A stretch of 7,335 nt of DNA, from the NCBI GenBank assembly GCA_016743925.1, contig JADGFH010000276.1, positions 1 to 7,335 on the forward strand, in the 5' to 3' direction. The position numbers were made by a program, and so were the translations under genes. The stretch's first letter is position 1. Each line of letters opens with the position of its first letter. This stretch comes from Labilibaculum sp. Its GTDB lineage: Bacteria > Bacteroidota > Bacteroidia > Bacteroidales > Marinifilaceae. Below, piece by piece: positions 1 through 5,762 of this stretch. The notes under the pieces are model-generated. The model ran no database searches. It was given only the letters and a program-made list of their open reading frames with translations, and was not told the origin of the DNA.

Positions 1-899
1 AATTTGTATTCTTTTTTTGCCTTGAAATTCTTGAGAGCATAAGGAAATAGTAAACTAGTGAAAATTGTCAGAGTCCATATTCCTGATTGAATTGGAAAGT
101 TCCAATAGTAGTAAAAAGGACGAATATGCCGATTCATCCATGAGCCAGATTCTAATTTTGCTACAGCCGCTGCTTCAGGAGCATGAGCAATGGCAATATA
201 AATTGGCCACCAGAAACTAATAATAACAAAAATTAGGATGGACAGTAGGAGGGCTTTCCATTTCTTCAAAATTATTTTTGGATCATAAACCCAAGAATAA
301 GCAATGAGAAATGGGATAAAAAGAGCAAAAAATGCCACAGGGCCTTTACTTAAAAAGGATAAACCCAGCAATATACCAGCACCAATAAATAAAGCATAAG
401 ATCTGGAATTCTTCCTCCAGGCTTTATGGAAGAGCCATATTGCACCAAGCATAAAACTATGACAATAAATATCCCAGGTTCCGGTTCGGCTCATATATAG
501 AACATAGAAGCTTGTAACAAGAATGAGACTGTTTGTTAATGCTCTTTTCTTATCGCCGTTTAGGCTAAGGGTAAATTGATATATGAAAAATATCATAAGA
601 GAACCCATTATTCCAGCAGGAAACCTAAGTAGGCTTAGATTATCCATGCCAAACCACATACCAAACATAGCTGTTATCCAGGTTGGTAAAGGAGGTTTCG
701 CTAATCGTAATTCACTGTTCATTGTGGGAACCAACCAATTTCCTTTCTCTATCATTTCACGAGCTGTAACAAAGTTTCGTGCTTCCATGATATTCACAAA
801 AAACTCGCTATTAAAAAGAAAGAATGAGATGTAGCATACAATGATGAGTATTATTGCATGACTGTATCTGTTATTATCTAAAATTGAATCCAAATTCAT
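1..899 (-). CDS. ArnT/PMT-like (GT39/GT83-type) membrane glycosyltransferase, C-terminus cut by window edge
   Basis: An open frame of 299 codons starts at ATG 899 and runs off the left edge with no stop. It looks like a GT-C fold enzyme that transfers a sugar from a polyprenyl-phosphate donor to a lipid or other acceptor on the outer face of the inner membrane. A first membrane helix lies at about residues 14-30. It is followed by the family's first periplasmic loop, EARNFVTAREM (39-49), GNWLVP (53-58) and KPPLPTW (68-74). Later come RTGTWD (138-143), a loop SKGPVAF (184-190), the WWP turn (230-232) and RPFYYYW (260-266), spaced as in ArnT. Several further hydrophobic helices are present. The usual Asp-Glu of the first loop is Met38-Glu39, and the Glu of Glu-Lys-Pro is Ala67. 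Only 5 bp separate it from the LAB_N gene, so it is probably the third gene of a GT2/LAB_N/ArnT-like unit. The family call is firm, but the sugar and acceptor cannot be read. Family members are usually around 500 residues, so roughly half may be missing. Confidence 0.9.
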   Translation of the reverse strand, partial: MNLDSILDNNRYSHAIILIIVCYISFFLFNSEFFVNIMEARNFVTAREMIEKGNWLVPTMNSELRLAKPPLPTWITAMFGMWFGMDNLSLLRFPAGIMGSLMIFFIYQFTLSLNGDKKRALTNSLILVTSFYVLYMSRTGTWDIYCHSFMLGAIWLFHKAWRKNSRSYALFIGAGILLGLSFLSKGPVAFFALFIPFLIAYSWVYDPKIILKKWKALLLSILIFVIISFWWPIYIAIAHAPEAAAVAKLESGSWMNRHIRPFYYYWNFPIQSGIWTLTIFTSLLFPYALKNFKAKKEYK

Positions 900-904
900 T
901 TTTA

Positions 905-1549
905 TTAATTTTCAGCTTTAAGTTGAAATCTTTTTTTTCTGATAAGTATTATATTTCGAGCATATACAAGTACCCCAAATCCTTGTCCAATAAACAACAC
1001 AGGGTCGGTGCGATAGATTGCATAGGACAAAATCATACAGGATCCGATGATACTTATAATCCAAAATCCTAATGGTAAACAGGATTCACCTTTACGCTCG
1101 GAATAAATCCATTGATAAATGAATCGGAATGTGAAGGTTATTTGTCCTGCAACTCCCCACAATAGAAGTAGAAGAGGAATATTCTCATTGTGAAAGAATT
1201 GCTGATAATGTGCATCCCAATTACGAAGTATACTAACAAAGGCTATAATAGGGGTTGATAGCGCTATTGTCCTTGTTATAAAAGGAAGTTTACTCCATTG
1301 ATTTTGAAGTTGCAGGTTTCTAATATAGATTGTATAAGCAATAATTTGCCCAAGAATAATGGCAAAATCATCACGTAATAGTCCGTAAATAAATAAAAGC
1401 CAAGATGCAAGAATACTTAATTGCCAAAAAATGACTGGTGAAGTAGAATCTCCCGCTTTTTCTGACTTGACCCACTGTACAATTAATCGTGCAGAGAATA
1501 GTGTCTGAGCCAAAAAACCAATAATAAAGATGTAATAATTCTCCATCAT
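905..1549 (-). CDS. Tandem LAB_N-domain membrane protein (lipid-A-disaccharide synthase N-terminal-like, two repeats)
   Basis: This 214-residue, almost entirely hydrophobic protein consists of two copies of the LAB_N domain (about residues 11-80 and 132-203). The copies align without gaps at an offset of 121. Matching pairs include Q15/Q136, R21/R142, QW 25-26/146-147, SE 29-30/150-151, G33/G154, P38/P159, FW 41-42/162-163, GQ 67-68/188-189 and YxRN 75-78/196-199. Each repeat has about three membrane helices, with one more between them near 93-108. LAB_N was named from the N-terminus of some LpxB proteins, but no LpxB glycosyltransferase domain follows, so this should not be called lipid-A-disaccharide synthase. 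Its ATG overlaps the GT2 stop as ATGA, suggesting translational coupling; a second ATG follows immediately at 1546. With GT2 upstream and an ArnT-like enzyme downstream, it may anchor GT2 or translocate the lipid-linked sugar (inference). The domain call is strong and the function is not established. Confidence 0.88.
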   Translation of the reverse strand: MMENYYIFIIGFLAQTLFSARLIVQWVKSEKAGDSTSPVIFWQLSILASWLLFIYGLLRDDFAIILGQIIAYTIYIRNLQLQNQWSKLPFITRTIALSTPIIAFVSILRNWDAHYQQFFHNENIPLLLLLWGVAGQITFTFRFIYQWIYSERKGESCLPLGFWIISIIGSCMILSYAIYRTDPVLFIGQGFGVLVYARNIILIRKKRFQLKAEN

Positions 1550-2274
1550 CCTTGATTGATAATTTCATAATTGATGTAGCGTTTTTTCATCCAACGGTAT
1601 GCAAAACAGTCTTTAAAAGGTCCTACCATTCGATTGAATAAATGATATTTAGCTTCACCTGCAATTCTTGGAAAATGACGAACGGGAACTTGTTTCATCT
1701 CACCTTGTTGAAGCATTATAAGGGCAGGAATAAATCGGTGCATTCCTCTGAAAAAAGGAATGTTTTTGGCATATTCAGTTTGCATTATCTTTAAAGGACA
1801 ACCAGTATCTTTGGCTTTATCTTTGGTCATGAATCGGCGGAAACCATTTGCTATGGTTGAACTCATGTTTTTTACAAAACTATCTTTTCTATTCTCACGA
1901 TAGCCAGTTACCAAAGCATAATCATGACGAAATTCCAGAAGGAAATCAAAATCGAAAGGAGTGGTTTGCAAATCAGAATCGATATAACCTACAAATGGAG
2001 TATCAGCATTCTCAATTCCTGCTTTTATTGCAGCACTTAAACCAAGATTTTGTTGGAATTGTATGAAAGAAAAGCGTTCCGATCTTTGACAAAAATCTTC
2101 GATAAGATATTGACTTCTATCTGTTGATCCATCGTTGACAAAAAGAACTTTGGATAGATATTTTGACTCTTTAAAATATTTGAGGAATTCTGATCTTACT
2201 CTCTCAAGGTTGTCCTCTTCATTAAATACGGGGACAATGATGCTTAACTCATACTCTAATTTGGACTTGTACAT
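1546..2274 (-). CDS. Family 2 glycosyltransferase, DPM1/ArnC-like catalytic domain without membrane helices
   Basis: This 242-residue GT-A enzyme probably transfers a sugar from a nucleotide donor to polyprenyl phosphate at the cytoplasmic membrane face. Visible motifs are SIIVPVFNEEDNL (11-23), VNDGSTD (46-52) for nucleotide binding, QNLGLSAAIKAGI (75-87), and the metal-binding DxD in YIDSDLQ (97-103). The C-terminal part has DTGCPLKIM (156-164), GMHRFIPAL (177-185) and a basic FPRIAGEAKYHLFNR stretch (201-215), typical of the DPM/GtrB/ArnC branch. Unlike GtrB and ArnC it lacks the two C-terminal membrane helices, so it is soluble or peripheral and may rely on the next gene's membrane protein. 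I chose ATG 2274 because the domain begins about ten residues later. An in-frame ATG at 2313 would add 13 residues without resemblance to the family, and neither start has a clear ribosome binding site. The stop overlaps the LAB_N start by 4 bp. The sugar is unknown. Confidence 0.9.
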   Translation of the reverse strand: MYKSKLEYELSIIVPVFNEEDNLERVRSEFLKYFKESKYLSKVLFVNDGSTDRSQYLIEDFCQRSERFSFIQFQQNLGLSAAIKAGIENADTPFVGYIDSDLQTTPFDFDFLLEFRHDYALVTGYRENRKDSFVKNMSSTIANGFRRFMTKDKAKDTGCPLKIMQTEYAKNIPFFRGMHRFIPALIMLQQGEMKQVPVRHFPRIAGEAKYHLFNRMVGPFKDCFAYRWMKKRYINYEIINQG

Positions 2275-2333
2275 GGGGTAGTCTGTTAAATACTCTGTTC
2301 CTATTAAAAACATAGAACAAAGGACGATAACAG

Positions 2334-2354
2334 ATCTAACAAAAATCTAACAAA
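2334..2354. promoter_or_regulatory. Perfect 10-bp direct repeat with 11-bp period; candidate response-regulator site
   Basis: ATCTAACAAA occurs at 2334-2343 and again at 2345-2354, separated by one base. Read towards GT2 it is TTTGTTAGAT-T-TTTGTTAGAT. OmpR/PhoB-type regulators bind head-to-tail direct repeats about 11 bp apart, and such a regulator is encoded in this operon. A partial third copy of the core TAACA lies at 2328-2332. The second copy covers the stop codon of the upstream kinase gene, and the site is 60-80 bp before the preferred GT2 start. Chance similarity in AT-rich DNA remains possible, and no good -33/-7 promoter is visible beside it. Confidence 0.3.
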
Positions 2355-3603
2355 TTGGAAATTGAAATGTGAAAGTGTGTTTAAAATCCTTAAATGAGTA
2401 AGAGATTTTCATTTGGTAATGGTCTGTGATTTTTTTTACAATGGCCAAACCAATTCCTGTAGATCCCTTTCCATCATTTTCTTTATAGAACCGATTGAAA
2501 ATTAATTCTGGATTTTTGATTGCTTGTTCTCCAAAGTTACTGATTGACAGCTCACTTTTATTGAGCGTAATATCCATCTTTTTGTTCTCTGGGGAATGTT
2601 TAATGGCATTGATTATAATATTTTGAATCCAAAGAATAGCTAGTCTTTTATCCATGAAAAGACTACAATCTTCGATAGAGGTAAGATTGATTTTGATATT
2701 CTTATCCTCAATAATTTCTTGATAGAAGTTAAGTTTTTCGGTTATTATTTTTTTCAAGCAAATTTTTTCATTTTCATTGAATTGTCCATGATCAATTTTA
2801 GCAAGAAGCAGTAAAGCTTTTGTGATACCGGATAATCGATCAGTAGAAACAAAAATCTCACGAATTGATTGTATGGTATCCTCAGGCAACTCGTCTTTTG
2901 AAAACAGCGCTTCACATTTATTGCGAATAACAGCTAAAGGAGTTTGCAGTTCATGAGCTGCATTTGCTGAAAATTCTTTAGACGACTGATAGTCTTTGCC
3001 TAAGCGATCAGACATTTTTATCAGTACTTGATTTAAATCATCAAACTCATCAATATCTGTATGTAATAAATTAAGTTTTTCTTTGGAAGTAAAGGAGTAT
3101 GTTTTAAGTGTTATCATGTTGCGTCTAAAATCTTTCCAAAGGCTTTCACTCATGTATTTGTTATAATACATCAACACTAAAAATATGGAACCAAGAAAGA
3201 TGCTAATAACAGGAGTTATATCAACAAATAACTCCCAAAAGCTTTCTGCAAGGTGACGATGTACAATATGATAATTTTTGCCATTTATCTTCTCAGAAAA
3301 TTGATATTCCCTAAATTCTTCCATGTTTTGATCTTCTGGATCATACATGATGGTGTCTTTAAAAAAGCCTGAGACACTAATATTAGTATCGATAATATTA
3401 ACAGAATAGGTTGGAGGAATTTCCGGGAAATGACCGTGTTTTGCTATCACCTTACTTACTTCAATTGCACCATAGCGTAACTCTCTGTCAGTGTCTAATT
3501 TCTCAATTTGAGACATGACTGAAATGATAATTAGATCAGCAACTAAAAAGACATATATGCCATATCTTAAATAGTTTCTATTAATTTTCGTGAGAAGTTT
3601 CAT
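2347..3603 (-). CDS. Membrane sensor histidine kinase, second of a tandem pair
   Basis: This 418-residue kinase has a membrane helix at about 13-31, a periplasmic sensor of about 95 residues, a second helix near 126-147, and a degenerate HAMP-like linker whose second helix is EFDDLNQVLIKMSDRL (186-201). The dimerisation/phosphoacceptor region follows, with FSANAAHELQTPL (211-223) and His217 as the phosphorylated residue. The ATPase domain has the N box at NAIKHSP (332-338), ISNFGE (354-359) in place of the usual Asp-x-Gly-x-Gly, FNRFYK (369-374) and GIGLAIVKKI (383-392). The Asn in the lid motif is, as I recall, common in Bacteroidota kinases, so it need not mean loss of activity. The protein aligns without gaps to the preceding kinase: about 69% identical over residues 181-418 but about 28% over 31-160 (hand count). 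It has no regulator of its own. Its likely partner is the regulator two genes upstream, and it lies just before GT2. The signal is unknown. Confidence 0.93.
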   Translation of the reverse strand: MKLLTKINRNYLRYGIYVFLVADLIIISVMSQIEKLDTDRELRYGAIEVSKVIAKHGHFPEIPPTYSVNIIDTNISVSGFFKDTIMYDPEDQNMEEFREYQFSEKINGKNYHIVHRHLAESFWELFVDITPVISIFLGSIFLVLMYYNKYMSESLWKDFRRNMITLKTYSFTSKEKLNLLHTDIDEFDDLNQVLIKMSDRLGKDYQSSKEFSANAAHELQTPLAVIRNKCEALFSKDELPEDTIQSIREIFVSTDRLSGITKALLLLAKIDHGQFNENEKICLKKIITEKLNFYQEIIEDKNIKINLTSIEDCSLFMDKRLAILWIQNIIINAIKHSPENKKMDITLNKSELSISNFGEQAIKNPELIFNRFYKENDGKGSTGIGLAIVKKITDHYQMKISYSFKDFKHTFTFQFPIC

Positions 3604-3691
3604 GGAGCAATTTTTCAGTTTCTAGGAGAGTTGCTAATAGGCTTATTTAGAGTAAAAATATTATTATCTGCTCTAATAAATGCTTGCAATA
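3604..3691. other. Intergenic gap between the two kinase genes; only a weak hairpin seen
   Basis: This 88-bp gap contrasts with the 2-bp and 5-bp gaps elsewhere in the operon. It contains the inverted pair TTAGAG (3647-3652) and CTCTAA (3671-3676) around an 18-base loop, extendable outward only with bulges. No T-run follows on either strand, so it is a poor intrinsic terminator. Reading towards the second kinase, I find no convincing TTTG / TAnnTTTG pair. It could hold a weak promoter, an RNA processing site, or merely be residue from the duplication that produced the kinase pair. Confidence 0.3.
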
Positions 3692-4948
3692 TTATCTGTT
3701 AGGCAATTTGAATTTGAAAATATGTTTGTAATCATTAAAAAGATAATCGAATTTAATGTGGTAATGATCTGCTATTTTTTTAACAATTGCCAGTCCTATA
3801 CCCGAAGATCCAATTTGTTCTGATTCTTTGTAAAACCGATTAAAGACTTGTTCTGGATTAATTATTGCTACTTCTCCAAAATTTGAAATAGACAAGTCAT
3901 TTTTTCTAATAAGAATATCAATTTCTTTTCCGTCAGGAGAGTATTTAATAGCGTTGATAATAATATTTTGAATCCAAAGATTAGCAAGTCTTTTATCCAT
4001 GCTAATGGTACAATTGTTAGTATCGTGAAGGTTGATTTTTAGATTTTTATCTTCAAGTATTTCTTTAAGCGAATCTATTTTTAATTTAATGAATTGATTC
4101 AAACAAATTTCTTCATTTTCGTTGAATTGGCCGTGGTCAATTTTTGCGAGTAAAAGAAGTGCTTTGGTTATCCCAGACAATCGATCTGTTGATACATAAA
4201 TTTCACGTATCGATTCAATTACTTTTTCGTTTAAATCTGTATAAGAAAATAAATCTTCACATTTATTTCTGATAATTGAGAGTGGAGTTTGTAATTCATG
4301 AGCGGCATTTGCCGAAAATTCTTTGGATGCTTGATAGTCTTTTTCCAATCGATCAGACATTTTTGAAATTACGTGGTTGAGATCATCAAACTCTTGTATG
4401 CCCGTTTGGTTTAATAGAAGTTTTTTATCCAAACGGAAAGAATATTCTTTTAATAGCTCCACATTTTTATTAAAAGTTCCCCAAAGTAAGGAATTCATTT
4501 TTTGAGTAAATAAGAGCATTAAAACAAACACTAAGCCTAACATAGTTGTTATGAGAGCAGTAAAAAGAGCAAATAAATCGTTAAATTCCATTAGCATTTG
4601 GCGAGTGACAATTTGATAATACTTTCCACGAATTGATTTATACACCACAAGTTCTCGATAAGGAACTAATTCATCATTCTTTGCTTCAAATATTAAAGTA
4701 TCTTTTGTTGCTTCATTTTTAATATTTAGCTCTAATATTTCTATTGCTAAATCTGTTGGATAAACATTGTGAAAGGCACCTTCCTTCTTTATCGTTTCTG
4801 CAATTTGCTCCGCCTCTAATTCTAATTGTTGATCAATTTCATCTTTTAAGATTAGATTGCTCAGGAGTATAATTACGACATCCGCTACCAAAAAAACTAG
4901 TAATCCGTATTTAAAATAGGTTCTATTTATTTTTGAAAGTAATTTCAT
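3692..4948 (-). CDS. Membrane sensor histidine kinase, first of a tandem pair, paired with the upstream regulator
   Basis: This kinase has 418 residues, exactly the same length as its downstream paralogue. Membrane helices lie near residues 13-34 and 124-148 and bracket a periplasmic sensor of about 90 residues. A HAMP-like helix EFDDLNHVISKMSDRL (186-201) leads to FSANAAHELQTPL (211-223) with the phosphoacceptor His217. ATPase motifs are NAIKYSP (332-338), ISNFGE (354-359), FNRFYK (369-374) and GIGLAIVKKI (383-392). The frame stays open upstream to an ATG at 5095, but that part lies inside the regulator gene and reads as low-complexity antisense-like sequence. I therefore start at ATG 4948, whose N-terminus MKLLSKINR matches MKLLTKINR of the paralogue. 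This leaves 2 bp after the regulator stop, an arrangement typical of a cognate pair. It should autophosphorylate on His217 and pass phosphate to Asp53 of the regulator. The stimulus cannot be deduced. Confidence 0.94.
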   Translation of the reverse strand: MKLLSKINRTYFKYGLLVFLVADVVIILLSNLILKDEIDQQLELEAEQIAETIKKEGAFHNVYPTDLAIEILELNIKNEATKDTLIFEAKNDELVPYRELVVYKSIRGKYYQIVTRQMLMEFNDLFALFTALITTMLGLVFVLMLLFTQKMNSLLWGTFNKNVELLKEYSFRLDKKLLLNQTGIQEFDDLNHVISKMSDRLEKDYQASKEFSANAAHELQTPLSIIRNKCEDLFSYTDLNEKVIESIREIYVSTDRLSGITKALLLLAKIDHGQFNENEEICLNQFIKLKIDSLKEILEDKNLKINLHDTNNCTISMDKRLANLWIQNIIINAIKYSPDGKEIDILIRKNDLSISNFGEVAIINPEQVFNRFYKESEQIGSSGIGLAIVKKIADHYHIKFDYLFNDYKHIFKFKLPNR

Positions 4949-4950
4949 TT

Positions 4951-5634
4951 TTAATGGATTTCTAATTTGTAGCCAAAACCATGAACCGTTTTGATGTAAT
5001 TTTCGCCAGTATGCTTCTTTATTTTTTTTCTTAGACGATTGATGTTGGTATAAATGAAATCTGAATTGTCCATAAATACAGAATTTTCGCCCCAAACATG
5101 CTCAAACAAACTTTCTTTGGTGAGCACTCTGTTTTTATTTTCGAAAAAATAAAGCAACAAATCAAACTCTTTACGACTAAATTCAACGGGTATTTCCGAT
5201 ATGTTAATCGAATTATTGAACGTATCTATTGTAATACTTTCGAATTGCAAAGTGCAATTATCTATTGGGCAATTGCGACGTAGTAATGCATTAATTCGAG
5301 CATTTAGTTCTGATAAATGAAACGGTTTCACCAGATAATCATCTGCTCCTAAATTCAATCCATCTACACGATCTTCCAGTTTGTCTCGTGCCGAAATAAT
5401 AATCACACCAGTTTGTTCCCAAATAGATTTGATAAACGGAATACAATCCAATCCATCTCCATCGGGTAAACCCAAATCAAGCAAGACAATAGGATAGAAT
5501 TTTTTATCGAAAAGTTGTTTGCCCTCATTTATTGTGCTTACACAAATACATTTAAACCCTGAAGAATTCAAATAGTCGGCAACAGTTTTTTGCAAACTCA
5601 AATCATCCTCTATTAATAAAATATCTCTTTTCAT
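4951..5634 (-). CDS. OmpR/PhoB-family DNA-binding response regulator
   Basis: This 227-residue protein has a receiver domain (about 1-120) followed by a winged-helix DNA-binding domain (about 125-227). The receiver has the acidic cluster ED at 9-10 plus D11, the phosphoacceptor Asp53 in LLDLGLPDGDG (51-61), Ser81 of IISARD (79-84), Tyr100 and Lys103 of DDYLVKPF (98-105). The output domain shows SRKEFDLLLYF (153-163), LTKESLFEHVWG (171-182), INRLRKKI (198-205) and the C-terminal hairpin KTVHGFGYKLE (215-225), as in PhoB and OmpR. An in-frame ATG at 5715 would add 27 residues before the first receiver strand and run through the likely promoter, so ATG 5634 is preferred. It is the first gene of the operon, with two kinases downstream. 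It probably regulates its own operon and possibly the glycosyltransferase genes beyond the kinases. Confidence 0.95.
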   Translation of the reverse strand: MKRDILLIEDDLSLQKTVADYLNSSGFKCICVSTINEGKQLFDKKFYPIVLLDLGLPDGDGLDCIPFIKSIWEQTGVIIISARDKLEDRVDGLNLGADDYLVKPFHLSELNARINALLRRNCPIDNCTLQFESITIDTFNNSINISEIPVEFSRKEFDLLLYFFENKNRVLTKESLFEHVWGENSVFMDNSDFIYTNINRLRKKIKKHTGENYIKTVHGFGYKLEIH

Positions 5635-5664
5635 ATCTTGCTTTCTATATCGGTTTGCACGTAA

Positions 5665-5672
5665 CAAACTTA
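5665..5672 (-). promoter_or_regulatory. Candidate -7 promoter element for the regulator-kinase operon
   Basis: On the minus strand this reads TAAGTTTG, a perfect match to the Bacteroidota -7 consensus TAnnTTTG. It lies 30 bp upstream of the regulator ATG at 5634, giving a leader of roughly 20-25 bases. No TTTG stands at the expected distance for a -33 box, so the promoter may be weak or need an activator. The element overlaps one arm of the inverted repeat GTTTG (5653-5657) / CAAAC (5665-5669), which has a 7-bp spacer and could be an operator. For the divergent YihY gene the best -7-like match is TAAATTCG at 5723-5730, with one mismatch and no -33 partner. Confidence 0.4.
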
Positions 5673-5762
5673 CGAAAAGCAAAGAATATTTTATGTATGG
5701 AGTTTTTTTTTCCAATTTTCAGTAAATTCGAACCAGTAAACTATTCATAAAAACCTTTACGG

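Noticed and set aside
583..834. Plus-strand open frame of 83 codons
   Set aside because: It is antisense to the ArnT-like gene, whose frame carries clear family motifs.
905..1549. Annotation as lipid-A-disaccharide synthase (LpxB)
   Set aside because: Only the LAB_N membrane domain is present, twice; the catalytic glycosyltransferase part of LpxB is absent.
1371..1568. Minus-strand open frame of 65 codons across the GT2/LAB_N junction
   Set aside because: It is out of frame with two well-supported genes and has no protein-like motifs.
2275..2313. An earlier start for GT2 adding 13 residues
   Set aside because: The added residues are not family-like. It remains possible because neither start has a ribosome binding site that decides.
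3645..3679. Inverted repeat TTAGAG/CTCTAA as a terminator between the kinases
   Set aside because: The six-bp stem with an 18-base loop and no T-run is too weak. Termination here would also cut off the second kinase, whose partner is upstream.
4949..5095. An upstream in-frame ATG would give the first kinase 49 extra residues
   Set aside because: The extension lies wholly inside the regulator gene, reads unlike any kinase N-terminus, and the paralogue starts with the same MKLL-KINR motif at the later ATG.
5098..5283. Plus-strand open frame of 61 codons
   Set aside because: It is antisense to the DNA-binding domain of the regulator, with no supporting signals.
5635..5715. An upstream in-frame ATG would give the regulator 27 extra residues
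   Set aside because: Receiver domains begin a few residues before the first strand, as MKRDILLIEDD does; the extension would cover the likely -7 box.
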